Shown here: positions 51,737 through 60,228 of the stretch, piece by piece
Layout of the letters: each line of letters starts with the position of its first letter
Numbering within the stretch: position 1 is the first letter of the stretch
Assembly (NCBI GenBank): GCA_018666155.1
Contig: JABJAH010000005.1
Location: forward strand, 1 to 64,000
Length of the DNA: 64,000 nt
Direction of reading: 5' to 3'
DNA from: Rhodospirillaceae bacterium
GTDB taxonomy: Bacteria; Pseudomonadota; Alphaproteobacteria; Rhodospirillales; Rhodospirillaceae
Made by a program: the position numbers and the translations under genes
The notes under the pieces: model-generated
Told to the model about the DNA's origin: nothing
Database searches by the model: none
Seen by the model: only the letters and a program-made list of their open reading frames with translations

Positions 51737-52726
51737 TTAGGGGCGGTGGACATAATTGAGCGGCTGGGTACGCAATGTTTCTAAGTTGTCTTTAGCCCAA
51801 CCTATGCAATGCTCCAAGCCGGTTTCAAGGCTTAATTGATCGGCCCACCCCAAGGTTGACCGAATTTTATCACTGTTCAGCCAATATGCGTCATCTTTAC
51901 CGATTCGATCCGGTGCGACGTCAACACAGTCCTCAAATGGGGCTTCGAGCATGGCGCAAATTAACTCTACCAGTTCCCGTATGGAAACAATGCGCGGCGT
52001 TGATATGTGATAGGTCTCGCCGACCGGAGCGCTTTGTGCAATTGCCCAAGTTGCCGCCGACACGTCGTCCATATGGATAAATGACCGTGTCGAAAGTCCG
52101 CCGCCATGGAGCTGTAGTTTCTCTCCAATAAGAACAGACAGGATCGTTCGCGGGATAATGCGATAAAGACGCTGACCTGGCCCATAGACATTTGCCGCTC
52201 TGGTGCCCACGACAGGAAGGTCGAAGGCTTCCCGATAAATATCGAATGTCATATCTCCTGCGGCGCGGGAGACCGCATAAGGTGTAGACGGCGCAAATTT
52301 ATGATCCTCTGTAATCCAGCCGTCAGTGGACCCATACACTTCTGGTGTTGTGACGTGCACATACTTATCGAGGAAATCGATATGGCGCAGTTTTTCAGCC
52401 AGTTTTGAGGCCGACACGACGTTGGTTGTCATCCAATCTTCCGGATGGTCCCAACTCTGCCCAACCATGCTTTGAGCCGCAAAATTGACGATGGTCGTAA
52501 ATCGCTCAGCGTTGATGAGGGATACGAGCGCCTCTAAATCGTGGTTGAGGTCAACTTTCTCAAAGCGAAAGTTGCCTGCTTTTGCGCCCCAGCGGTACGG
52601 TAAAAAAACGTCGTCAGGCTCGAGCGAGCGGCTGGTGCCGATCACATCGACGCCTTGATCCAGAAGGTAGCCAATGAAACTGGCACCTGAGAATGAGTTA
52701 CTGCCGAGGATAAGGACCTTACTCAT
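51737..52726 (-). CDS. NAD-dependent epimerase/dehydratase with altered catalytic residue
   Basis: 329 residues of the extended SDR family, nearest to nucleotide-sugar 4,6-dehydratases: KVLILGSNSFSGASF at the cofactor site, VNFAAQSMVGQSW, and TTPEVYGSTDGW with the threonine and glutamate of dehydratases. The usual Y-x-x-x-K reads PYAVSRAAGD, an arginine in place of the lysine, and the cofactor motif has serine for the middle glycine. RSFIHMDDVSAA is normal. It may still work, or have changed reaction. It lies between the dehydrogenase and transketolase genes of the operon. Confidence 0.86.
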   Translation of the reverse strand: MSKVLILGSNSFSGASFIGYLLDQGVDVIGTSRSLEPDDVFLPYRWGAKAGNFRFEKVDLNHDLEALVSLINAERFTTIVNFAAQSMVGQSWDHPEDWMTTNVVSASKLAEKLRHIDFLDKYVHVTTPEVYGSTDGWITEDHKFAPSTPYAVSRAAGDMTFDIYREAFDLPVVGTRAANVYGPGQRLYRIIPRTILSVLIGEKLQLHGGGLSTRSFIHMDDVSAATWAIAQSAPVGETYHISTPRIVSIRELVELICAMLEAPFEDCVDVAPDRIGKDDAYWLNSDKIRSTLGWADQLSLETGLEHCIGWAKDNLETLRTQPLNYVHRP

Positions 52727-52762
52727 AGCAGCGCCAGGATCTGAGTTTTGAAGATGGTCGAT

Positions 52763-53833
52763 TCATTGCGATGAGAAATCGATCAGGCAACGCCCGGCGG
52801 ACTCACCGTTCCGCATCTTGGCAATCAATGTGTTGACGCCATCAAGCGGTTCGATTTCGGTGATAAGGTCCGTCAGGTCGATATTGCGGGCTTCAGTGAG
52901 CGCCATATAGCGCGGTATATCCTCATGTGGAATCGCTTCCCCACCAGTCGTGCCGGTTATCGTTTTACCGAAGTGCAGGGGCAGGGTGTGTATCGCAGTG
53001 TCATGGCCAGATTTAGGGACACCGACCAGAATCGTACGGCCTCGGCCTGACGTGAGCTTATAACCTTCCGCAATAATGGCCGGGTTTCCTGTGTTGTCGA
53101 TAAAGACATCTAGTGCGTCGGCCGCGAAGATTTCTTGGAGGCGTTCCCAGGGGTCAGTCGTAGAGCCGTCAATTGTCTCGGTGGCGCCGCAAGATTTGGC
53201 GAGTTCAAGCCGATTGGCGAACCGGTCTATGGCAACAATAGTCCGCGCACCGGCCAAAGCAGCAGCTTGGACGATATTGAGCCCGATACCGCCGGCTCCG
53301 AACACCACCACGGTCTCGCCTAGGCGGATATCAGCGCGGTTGTCGATGACGCCAAATCCCGTTGTGACGGCGCACCCATATAGAGCAGCTGCTTTCAAAT
53401 CAGTTTCTGCTGGAATCGTGGTCAATCGGTTCTCAGAAACAACAGCAAAATTGTTAAACGTCGTAACCCAGCCCGCGTTTACGGTTTTCTCATCCCATAG
53501 GTATTTCGGTGCAGCTGATTCAATACCGCGGGAAGGCCGCCAGTGCAGCACGACCGTGTCACCAGGTTGTACATGTTTGACGCCAGGGCCAATGGCTAAC
53601 ACTTGGCCGGAGCCTTCATGCCCGAGTAAGTGAGGCAGCCAACGATCTGGGCCTTTAACACCATCGATTTCGCCCAGTTGGGAGCCACAGATGCCGCTGT
53701 ATTTTAGTTCGACGAGCACCTGTCCGACATCGAGGTTCTCCGGAAGCGATATTTCATCAATAACAAGGTCGGAGTTTTGCTCGACCAGGACAGCTGCGCG
53801 TGTGGTCGTTGGTCCGTCGTTCATCAACGCCAT
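52763..53833 (-). CDS. zinc-type alcohol dehydrogenase family protein
   Basis: 356 residues of the MDR family: YSGICGSQLGEIDG with the catalytic zinc cysteine, LLGHEGSGQVLAIGPGV, and the NAD site VVFGAGGIGLNIVQAAAL followed by AIDRFANRLELA. The four-cysteine structural zinc lobe is missing (HWRPSRGIESAAPKYLW in that place). It could oxidise a hydroxyl of a sugar or sugar phosphate. Its ATG is one base after the SIS gene stop, so the two are coupled. Confidence 0.87.
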   Translation of the reverse strand: MALMNDGPTTTRAAVLVEQNSDLVIDEISLPENLDVGQVLVELKYSGICGSQLGEIDGVKGPDRWLPHLLGHEGSGQVLAIGPGVKHVQPGDTVVLHWRPSRGIESAAPKYLWDEKTVNAGWVTTFNNFAVVSENRLTTIPAETDLKAAALYGCAVTTGFGVIDNRADIRLGETVVVFGAGGIGLNIVQAAALAGARTIVAIDRFANRLELAKSCGATETIDGSTTDPWERLQEIFAADALDVFIDNTGNPAIIAEGYKLTSGRGRTILVGVPKSGHDTAIHTLPLHFGKTITGTTGGEAIPHEDIPRYMALTEARNIDLTDLITEIEPLDGVNTLIAKMRNGESAGRCLIDFSSQ

Positions 53834-53834
53834 G

Positions 53835-54452
53835 CTAGTCAGCCTGCCGGGGAGAAATATTGCCGCGCTTGGTGTAAAGCCACTGCATGAGCAGGTGACC
53901 CACCGTCATTTGCAGGTCTTCTGATATTTGCATGTCATCAATGGCGACGTGAATCGGATGATCTGCGAGTTCCAACGCCTTGCCACCCGAATACCCTAGG
54001 ATGGCATAGGACTCGATTTTGGACTCCTTACAGTACTCCAGCGCCTTAACGACATTGGGTGAGTTTCCACTACCCGAAAGAGCGATGGCGATATCATCGG
54101 GCCGAGCAAGGACGGCAAGTTGGTATGAAAAAATACTCTCATACCCTTCATCATTTGCGAGGCAGGTGGTTACCGATCCATTTGCCGGCAATGCGGTCAC
54201 GCGCAGCCCGCTGCCAAAGGTCTTGGAGATGCCGTAAATCCAGTCATTGGCGAGGTGCATTGCGTTGCCAGCGGATCCGCCATTGCCAAATATGAAAACT
54301 TGACGACCGTCTTGCCAGCAAGCGATCAAAGCGTCTGCCAAGCGCGCGACAGTGTCGACTGGGATGCGACTGCTTGCCTCGGTCAAACGTTCAAAGTAAC
54401 TGGCGGCGAAGGGCGCGAATTCAATTGCCGTTCCGCTGGGATGGTTATTCAT
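53835..54452 (-). CDS. SIS-domain phosphosugar isomerase (GmhA-like)
   Basis: 205 residues, the length of GmhA (sedoheptulose-7-phosphate isomerase). The phosphosugar loop reads FIFGNGGSAGNAMHLANDW, followed by ALPANGSVTTCLANDEGYESIFSYQL and IALSGSGNSPNVVKALEYCKE, all typical of GmhA/DiaA-like proteins. MTVGHLLMQWLY ends it. With the neighbouring kinase/nucleotidyltransferase fusion it supports a heptose-phosphate route. DiaA-like function is excluded by context rather than by sequence. Start and upstream stop overlap by one base (TAATG). Confidence 0.86.
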   Translation of the reverse strand: MNNHPSGTAIEFAPFAASYFERLTEASSRIPVDTVARLADALIACWQDGRQVFIFGNGGSAGNAMHLANDWIYGISKTFGSGLRVTALPANGSVTTCLANDEGYESIFSYQLAVLARPDDIAIALSGSGNSPNVVKALEYCKESKIESYAILGYSGGKALELADHPIHVAIDDMQISEDLQMTVGHLLMQWLYTKRGNISPRQAD

Positions 54453-55387
54453 TATAGAACCTTCTCAGTCATCCATTTTAGGCAGTAGAATCGGTCTTCG
54501 TCCTTAAGGGCACCAGACTTATACGCCTCTGCGACTTCCGATATTGCATCTCTGACGGTCTTCTTGGGTTTGAAGCCCGTCGCCAGAATTTTATCTGAGT
54601 TGATGCGATAGGACCGCGGGTCATTGGATGGCTCTATATTAATTGTAGCCGGTATGTATTCAGCAATGGTTTCTGCAATCGTCCGGATCGATAGATTTTC
54701 GAACCCGGCGTTGAACACGCCTTCGACATCGGGTCGGTCCAATAGAAACACATAGAGGTCGGTTATATCGTCAATATGAATGTTAGGGCGTGTCTGATCA
54801 CCGCCAAGGACTGTAATTGCCCCTTTGGTTAACGCCTGCATAGCCAGCATATTAACGGCGACATCGAGCCGCATACGCGGTGAAAGACCGCAAACTGTTG
54901 CCGGGCGAACGATTTGGACGGTCATTTGGGCGGCGTAGCTAAGAAGGACCCGTTCAGCGACCATCTTGGTTTTGTTGTATTCCGATAAGGGCACTAGCTC
55001 GAGGTCTTCGGTGACATGCTCTTCGTCTTTGAGGCCATAAACGCTACCGGAAGAGGCGTAGATAAAGCGCTTCACGCCCTGGCGCACGGCCTTATCGGCC
55101 AATCGCATTGTGGCGAGGCAAGATACCTCCCAGGTGAGTTTGGGATCCAAATCTCCGCACGGGTCGTTTGCGACCGACGACAGATGGATGATTGCGTCAT
55201 AGCCAGTCAATTCGAGATCTTCTGGATCACGAATATCGAACTGCCGAACCTCTAGGTTGGGATGAGGCTGAAGGTCGTTGCCAAACCACATAATATCGAT
55301 GGCAGTAACGTGATGCCCTGCGTTGAGTAGCTTTGGGACAAGAACGTTGCCTTTATAGCCACAGGCACCGGTAACAATAAGTTTCAT
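54452..55387 (-). CDS. NAD-dependent epimerase/dehydratase
   Basis: About 311 residues from ATG 55387, which overlaps the nucleotidyltransferase stop as ATGA. MKLIVTGACGYKGNVLV is the cofactor motif, IIHLSSVANDP and YASSGSVYGLKD carry the catalytic serine region, and EYNKTKMVAE gives an intact Y-x-x-x-K. RPNIHIDDITDLYVFLL follows. It should epimerise or dehydrate a nucleotide sugar. Its intact active site contrasts with the altered paralogue at 51737. Confidence 0.9.
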   Translation of the reverse strand: MKLIVTGACGYKGNVLVPKLLNAGHHVTAIDIMWFGNDLQPHPNLEVRQFDIRDPEDLELTGYDAIIHLSSVANDPCGDLDPKLTWEVSCLATMRLADKAVRQGVKRFIYASSGSVYGLKDEEHVTEDLELVPLSEYNKTKMVAERVLLSYAAQMTVQIVRPATVCGLSPRMRLDVAVNMLAMQALTKGAITVLGGDQTRPNIHIDDITDLYVFLLDRPDVEGVFNAGFENLSIRTIAETIAEYIPATINIEPSNDPRSYRINSDKILATGFKPKKTVRDAISEVAEAYKSGALKDEDRFYCLKWMTEKVL

Positions 55388-56106
55388 TCTGTATTCCAAA
55401 CAAAGTCCGACTCAGCCTTCTTGAGAGCTTCTATCGTTCCAATATCACGGTGAAATGTCTCGTTAAAAAACGTATACCATTTACCTGCCATGGATGGCAC
55501 CACGTCGCCGCAAAAATCGAAAGCGGCTGGGTTGGCGCAAACCCAATCAAGTATTTCGGTCTCAAGAAGAAAAACAGCACCATTTGCCAGATTTCCCGGC
55601 GGATTCGCGACTTTCTCAAAAACGGATTGCACGACCCCCTGGGCATCGAGTTCTAAGATTCCGCAAGATTGGGGCTGATCCGTTTCAAAAGTCATGATGG
55701 TACCGATACACCCAGTAGGACGGCCCATATGGGCTGAGAAGTATGCATCGGGGTCAAAGACCGAAAGGTTGTCGGCATGAGCCACGAAAAACGTGCCCTG
55801 ACTACGAAAGTATTCATGGTTCGTCCGTAAAGTGCCTGCCGTGCCCAAAAGTTGATCTTCGTGCACCAAATCAATCCGGTCACACCAATCGCTGTTGTTG
55901 CAGTATTTCTCCACCTGCTCCGGCAGGTAGTGCGTGTTGATCAGTATGCGTTCGACCCCGGCACCAAAAAGCATATCAATCCAGTATCCAAGGACAGGTT
56001 TGCCTCTGACCTGTACCAGGCATTTCGGAACTGTATCCGTTAGGGGACGTAGTCGCGTACCCAGACCACCAGAAAGCAGAAGTGCGCGACTAGGAGTATT
56101 TGTCAT
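55384..56106 (-). CDS. sugar-1-phosphate nucleotidylyltransferase (HddC/RmlA-like)
   Basis: 240 residues. The signature LLSGGLGTRLRPLTDTVPKCLV at the start (residues ~9-30) binds nucleotide, VHEDQLLGTAGTLR and FFVAHADNLSVFD supply substrate and metal residues, and ETFHRDIGTIEAL ends the core. It resembles HddC, which makes GDP-D-glycero-D-manno-heptose, as well as mannose-1-phosphate guanylyltransferases; the base preference cannot be told. It starts within the stop of the upstream kinase fusion (ATGA). Confidence 0.88.
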   Translation of the reverse strand: MTNTPSRALLLSGGLGTRLRPLTDTVPKCLVQVRGKPVLGYWIDMLFGAGVERILINTHYLPEQVEKYCNNSDWCDRIDLVHEDQLLGTAGTLRTNHEYFRSQGTFFVAHADNLSVFDPDAYFSAHMGRPTGCIGTIMTFETDQPQSCGILELDAQGVVQSVFEKVANPPGNLANGAVFLLETEILDWVCANPAAFDFCGDVVPSMAGKWYTFFNETFHRDIGTIEALKKAESDFVWNTE

Positions 56107-57539
56107 TTTATCAGAGAGTCTGTGAGCTCGTCGGTGGAGATCGGCACATTCCCTAGCCGGCCCGTTTGTATCCCTGCGGCTATGGATCCTATAAACGCGG
56201 CTTCCCAGGTTGATGCCCCGGCGGCCAGTGCAAGAGAAGCGGCCGTAAGCATTGAGTCACCTGCGCCGGAGACGTCCTTAGGCAGTGCATTAAACGCAGG
56301 TAAACGGTCGACCTGCTGTTCTGTGGACGAGGGCTCCGACGAGACAATGAGAACGCCTGAGGCTCCAAGCTTAACAAACACGTTGGTGCTGTTGGTCGCT
56401 GCGAGCAAATCATGCCCCATCTTGGCGAGCCCGCTGTTTTGATCTCGAAGCGCAAGCCGTGCCTCAAATTCCGTCGGGGTCAGCAACTGGGCATTCTTGT
56501 ATCGGGATATATCGCCAATTTGAGAAGAAGATTGGCTATCTGCCACGAACATTGTCGCAGTCTTTTTGGCAGTTTCAGTTAATTGATCAATAAGAGGCTG
56601 TGGTAAGCACCCATAGTTAAAGTCTGAGAAAATAACGAGGTCAGCTTTTGCACAGAGGCTCTCAAACTTTGTCGCTATCTGAGCTTGATGATCTCGCGAA
56701 ATCTCGTGCTGTCTTAAATGGCTGACGCGCAGCATGGTCCGGTCTTGGGCACGGAACCGCTGTTTCAATGTCGTTGGGCGACTCTCGTCGATTATTAAGT
56801 GAGCGCTGACGTTGTAATCCGGGAGCCAAGCCGCGACCAGTTCGCCCGTCTCGTCATCTCCGACGACAGACAGAAAATCAACAGAGGCGCCAAGGCTTGC
56901 AGCGTGCGCTGCTACAATGCCTGCGCCACCAATGAAACGGTCGGTTGATTGGGGCGACACGACAATGGACGGTTCCTCTTGGGACATGCCTAAAGGCTCA
57001 CAATTGACATACTCATCTACAATGAGGTCGCCGACCACGACGACAGATAAGTTGGAAAATGATTTAACCCGATTGATCAACTGATCGGTGCTCAGTCCAT
57101 GACGTTCTAGGAAGTCTCGTGGAATGTTCAGTGGGGCTAGCTGGGAAGCCCTATTGTCGTGGGCAAGAAGGTCAGACCCGGAATAGGTTGATTCTCCGGA
57201 CGCAAATATGAGACGGCCGCCATATTTTTTAAGAATAGACTCTTCCGGATTGGAAACAGTCTCAAATTCCTTTCCCTTGATCACGACATCTGGTCGGAGG
57301 TCGTGCAGATAGGTCTCTACACCGTCGTCAAGAACGACAACGCGGTCGACAATCCCAAGTTCTCTAAGAGCTTCTGCACGTTCTTCCGGTGGAGGGACGT
57401 CATTGGATGGCCGTGTAGCCGAGACGCCGACAACCAAAGTGTCGCCGCTTTCCGCAGCAAATTTAAGTACCCTGACGTGCCCCGGATGTAGGGCAAAAAA
57501 GTTACCGGATACAAAAACGACGGTGTCAGACTTTTTCAT
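56103..57539 (-). CDS. nucleotidylyltransferase-PfkB kinase fusion (HldE-like, domains in reverse order)
   Basis: 478 residues. Residues ~1-140 are a cytidylyltransferase-type domain (VSGNFFALHPGHVRVL with the HxGH motif, VIKGKEFE). Residues ~165-478 are a PfkB/ribokinase-type kinase (SVVVVGDLIVDEY, FIGGAGIVAAHAASLG, and SGAGDSMLTAASLALA with the catalytic aspartate). E. coli HldE has the same two activities but the kinase first. The protein could phosphorylate heptose 7-phosphate at C1 and activate heptose 1-phosphate with a nucleotide. It is the first gene of the dense 12-gene leftward set. Confidence 0.88.
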   Translation of the reverse strand: MKKSDTVVFVSGNFFALHPGHVRVLKFAAESGDTLVVGVSATRPSNDVPPPEERAEALRELGIVDRVVVLDDGVETYLHDLRPDVVIKGKEFETVSNPEESILKKYGGRLIFASGESTYSGSDLLAHDNRASQLAPLNIPRDFLERHGLSTDQLINRVKSFSNLSVVVVGDLIVDEYVNCEPLGMSQEEPSIVVSPQSTDRFIGGAGIVAAHAASLGASVDFLSVVGDDETGELVAAWLPDYNVSAHLIIDESRPTTLKQRFRAQDRTMLRVSHLRQHEISRDHQAQIATKFESLCAKADLVIFSDFNYGCLPQPLIDQLTETAKKTATMFVADSQSSSQIGDISRYKNAQLLTPTEFEARLALRDQNSGLAKMGHDLLAATNSTNVFVKLGASGVLIVSSEPSSTEQQVDRLPAFNALPKDVSGAGDSMLTAASLALAAGASTWEAAFIGSIAAGIQTGRLGNVPISTDELTDSLIK

Positions 57540-57726
57540 TTGAAAGCTTGCTGTTGTCGCGGACGAAAGCCTTATTCCTGGGCTGCAAAATCCGGTCTCT
57601 GGCCAGGAAAGGCTCGATCTCTAATGCGATGGATGCAGCGCAGAGAGATTTGCCATGGATAGGCCGTGAATACAATCTAAGTGGCGGATTTCTGCCTGAT
57701 TGTACTGGCCCATTGGGATGGGCGTT

Positions 57727-59397
57727 TCAGCCCTGTGGTTCATTAATCTGAACGGTCTGGCGCCCAGATACGTTGTTCAGCACCTGTTTCGCGCCACTCG
57801 GCCACGATACCTCAATCCGGTCCACCGTATCGGTGTTGCCCAGGCCGAACATTAAAATTGGGTCATTTGTCGAATTGTATCCATGCGCACTGGTGTGCTC
57901 TCGTATTTGCGAGAGTTCGCCGGAAACCACTTTGACCTTGGCCCCATACCCATTTTTATTACTTTTAGATCCGGAGAGGGCGACTTTGATCCACCCGTTG
58001 TCGTTACCCTGGTTCATGAGCAAATGGTTCTGTTGCGGAATATTGACCAGCTCGCTATTGCTGTAGTAGGTGCGATTGGTCAAGAAGAGATCGGGAAAGC
58101 CGTCCTGATTAATATCTGCCGCTCCCACACCACTTCCGATCCCAAAACCTTCAGCGCCAGAGCCATCGGTTATGTCCGTAAACGTGTGGTCGCCGTTGTT
58201 TCTATATAGCTTGTTATATGCCGGTTCCCACGCGATATAGAACTGAACGAATGGCGCCATATCTAAGATAACGTCGTTTATTAGAACGTTGGAAAGGCCA
58301 CCGTTGTTGACGTAGATATCGAGCAAACCATCGTTATCGAAGTCGGCCATGGTACATCCACGCGCTCCACCTGGATCGCCGACCCCTGACGTTAGCGTGA
58401 TATCTTCAAACCCGACTTCACCTTTTTCAGACAGTGTACTGATGATCAAGCGGTTGGCCTGATCCGCAGTGGGTAGATAGAAGTCAAAGTCTCCATCATT
58501 GTCGATGTCACCGATGCAGGCTCCGTTGGCATTTCCAGGGTTCAGAAAAGCAAACCCGTTTGGGCCACGCCGGTTCTTTGTGATGTCTGTAAACGTGCCG
58601 TCCGTATTGTTCACCAGAAGGATCTTTGATTCGCCTTCATTCGTTATCAGAAGGTCGACCCAGCCATCGTTATTGACGTCCGTCCAGTTCGGGGCGCCTT
58701 GAGAATTGGCCTCTAGAATTTTACCCTGAATGGCGACGCCAGACACATCAGTGACATCCGTGAAAGTTCCATCCCCGTTGTTGCGAAAAAGTGCGTTTTC
58801 AACGTCGGAATCGGCGCATTTCCAGAACAGGTCAAGGTCGCCGTCGTTATCATAATCACCCCAGGCGACCCCGGCACCGGTGTCTGAAACACCACCGATG
58901 CGCATGTCTTCCTCATTGTGCGCTCGCATTACACCAGCGGTACGCGTGACATTCTCAAAGGTAGCGGTGCCGGTTTCTGTTAGGAGATTTCTATAAACGG
59001 TCGTGGGTATATGTTCGCCGCGACCTGGTCCCGGGCCCATGTTTGATATGACGAGGTCTTGATCACCATCATTATCAAAGTCACCCCAAGAAGCGCCTCG
59101 GCTTAAACTTCCAGCGTTGTCGACACCTCTGGCCGCCGCGACGTCACGAAAAGTTCCCGTGCCGTCATTTTCCCACAGGCGGTTATTGATGCCTTCTGCC
59201 AAAGATTCCGCCGCTACGTAAATATCGAGATCTCCGTCGTTATCGTAATCGGCGAATGCTGGCCCCGAACTGTTGACGGCCATATCCGTTACGCCGGCGG
59301 CATCGCTTACGTCCTCAAAAAGAATAGGTGGCGTGTCTGCGATAGCTGAGCTGGCAAAGAAGAGCCCAGCTGAGAAAGCGAATGTCCGTTGCTGCAT
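57727..59397 (-). CDS. secreted FG-GAP/VCBS-repeat protein with ASPIC/UnbV domain
   Basis: 556 residues. A signal peptide (FAFSAGLFFASSAIA) is followed by at least six FG-GAP-like repeats carrying calcium-binding D-x-D-x-D loops (FADYDNDGDLDIYVA, WGDFDNDGDQDLVIS, WGDYDNDGDLDLFW, GDIDNDGDFDFYLP, ADFDNDGLLDIYVN). They form a beta-propeller. The C-terminus is an ASPIC/UnbV (CRTAC1-like) domain: GYNSTNDPILMFGLG, RIEVSWPSGAKQVL. It is probably exported and may bind carbohydrate or protein at the surface. It sits between the pseudaminic-acid and heptose-like sections, read in the same direction. Confidence 0.88.
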   Translation of the reverse strand: MQQRTFAFSAGLFFASSAIADTPPILFEDVSDAAGVTDMAVNSSGPAFADYDNDGDLDIYVAAESLAEGINNRLWENDGTGTFRDVAAARGVDNAGSLSRGASWGDFDNDGDQDLVISNMGPGPGRGEHIPTTVYRNLLTETGTATFENVTRTAGVMRAHNEEDMRIGGVSDTGAGVAWGDYDNDGDLDLFWKCADSDVENALFRNNGDGTFTDVTDVSGVAIQGKILEANSQGAPNWTDVNNDGWVDLLITNEGESKILLVNNTDGTFTDITKNRRGPNGFAFLNPGNANGACIGDIDNDGDFDFYLPTADQANRLIISTLSEKGEVGFEDITLTSGVGDPGGARGCTMADFDNDGLLDIYVNNGGLSNVLINDVILDMAPFVQFYIAWEPAYNKLYRNNGDHTFTDITDGSGAEGFGIGSGVGAADINQDGFPDLFLTNRTYYSNSELVNIPQQNHLLMNQGNDNGWIKVALSGSKSNKNGYGAKVKVVSGELSQIREHTSAHGYNSTNDPILMFGLGNTDTVDRIEVSWPSGAKQVLNNVSGRQTVQINEPQG

Positions 59398-59494
59398 ATC
59401 AATCTCTTTTGGCTATTCAGGTATGCCGCATTGTGGGTGAGGGGGCGGCATAACCCAACGCCTGTCCAAGCGCTAACCACGGTGAGAACAGGCC

Positions 59495-60214
59495 TTACTC
59501 GAAGCCAAGAACGTCAAGTATACTTAGGCTTAAGGGCAAGATGTCTCGGGCGTGGTGAGCAATAAAGTCTCGAATGCCTTCGATTGGTACGACTTTAACA
59601 TCCGAATACTCGTTGGTTTCTCTATCGCTAAAATATTTGTGAACGCCGGCAGTACTGATGGAAACGGATGCGCCGAGGATCAGATCAACGGAACGCTGCT
59701 CTTTATCTTCAAGTGCGATCAAAACGTCTTCAGTGCTGGATACTGATTCCGGAATACCCAATTCTTCGACCAGCTCGGTTGTGAAAACCGCCTGCGTACT
59801 GAGAGTGCCATCCTGACTCTTAGCGGCATCGTCAAAAACGCCTGAAGGCACTAATTCCCAAAAACCTTGGTTAAGCATCACGGATTCAGACCGTTTGCCA
59901 AAAACCAAACCACCCTCGCATCGTACGACGCCAGTGCACGCGAGGGGTCGAATGCCCAATTCAACGAACAAAGAATCGTCTTGGTTCTGAGCATAAAATT
60001 GCTTGAACTCGGTTGGTCGGACAGTGATGCGATCTGGCTGGATATCCATGACGGAGTAAAGCGCGCCGTTAAACAAAGTGGGGCCGGGGGGGGGGATGGC
60101 GGCGGCCCAAATCTCATCGACTTTTGTTTTCAGCTCTTTTGAGATGATCTTTTTGTCACCTGAGATCCTGATCTCAAGGCCCGGCGAGATCGTATGCCTA
60201 ACAATGTTAGTCAT
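59495..60214 (-). CDS. Nudix-fold-like protein in the pseudaminic-acid locus
   Basis: 239 residues. A Nudix-like box is visible as GVFDDAAKSQD...FTTELVEELGI, matching G-x5-E-x7-REUxEExGU except that the arginine is threonine and the first glutamate is unclear. GVVRCEGGLVFGKRSE before it fits the Nudix strand-loop. Nudix enzymes split nucleotide-linked compounds such as NDP-sugars; whether this one is active is open. It lies 14 bases downstream of the pseI gene and probably belongs to its transcript. Confidence 0.7.
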   Translation of the reverse strand: MTNIVRHTISPGLEIRISGDKKIISKELKTKVDEIWAAAIPPPGPTLFNGALYSVMDIQPDRITVRPTEFKQFYAQNQDDSLFVELGIRPLACTGVVRCEGGLVFGKRSESVMLNQGFWELVPSGVFDDAAKSQDGTLSTQAVFTTELVEELGIPESVSSTEDVLIALEDKEQRSVDLILGASVSISTAGVHKYFSDRETNEYSDVKVVPIEGIRDFIAHHARDILPLSLSILDVLGFE

Positions 60215-60228
60215 AGGCTAAGTGGATT

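Noticed and set aside
53076..53633. 185-codon open frame on the plus strand
   Set aside because: It is opposite the zinc-type dehydrogenase, with low-complexity composition and no family match; a shadow frame.
57540..57726. Gap upstream of the kinase-fusion gene
   Set aside because: Looked for an operon promoter or terminator; no clear hairpin or -35/-10 pair, so it is left unannotated and continuity of the long leftward transcript stays open.
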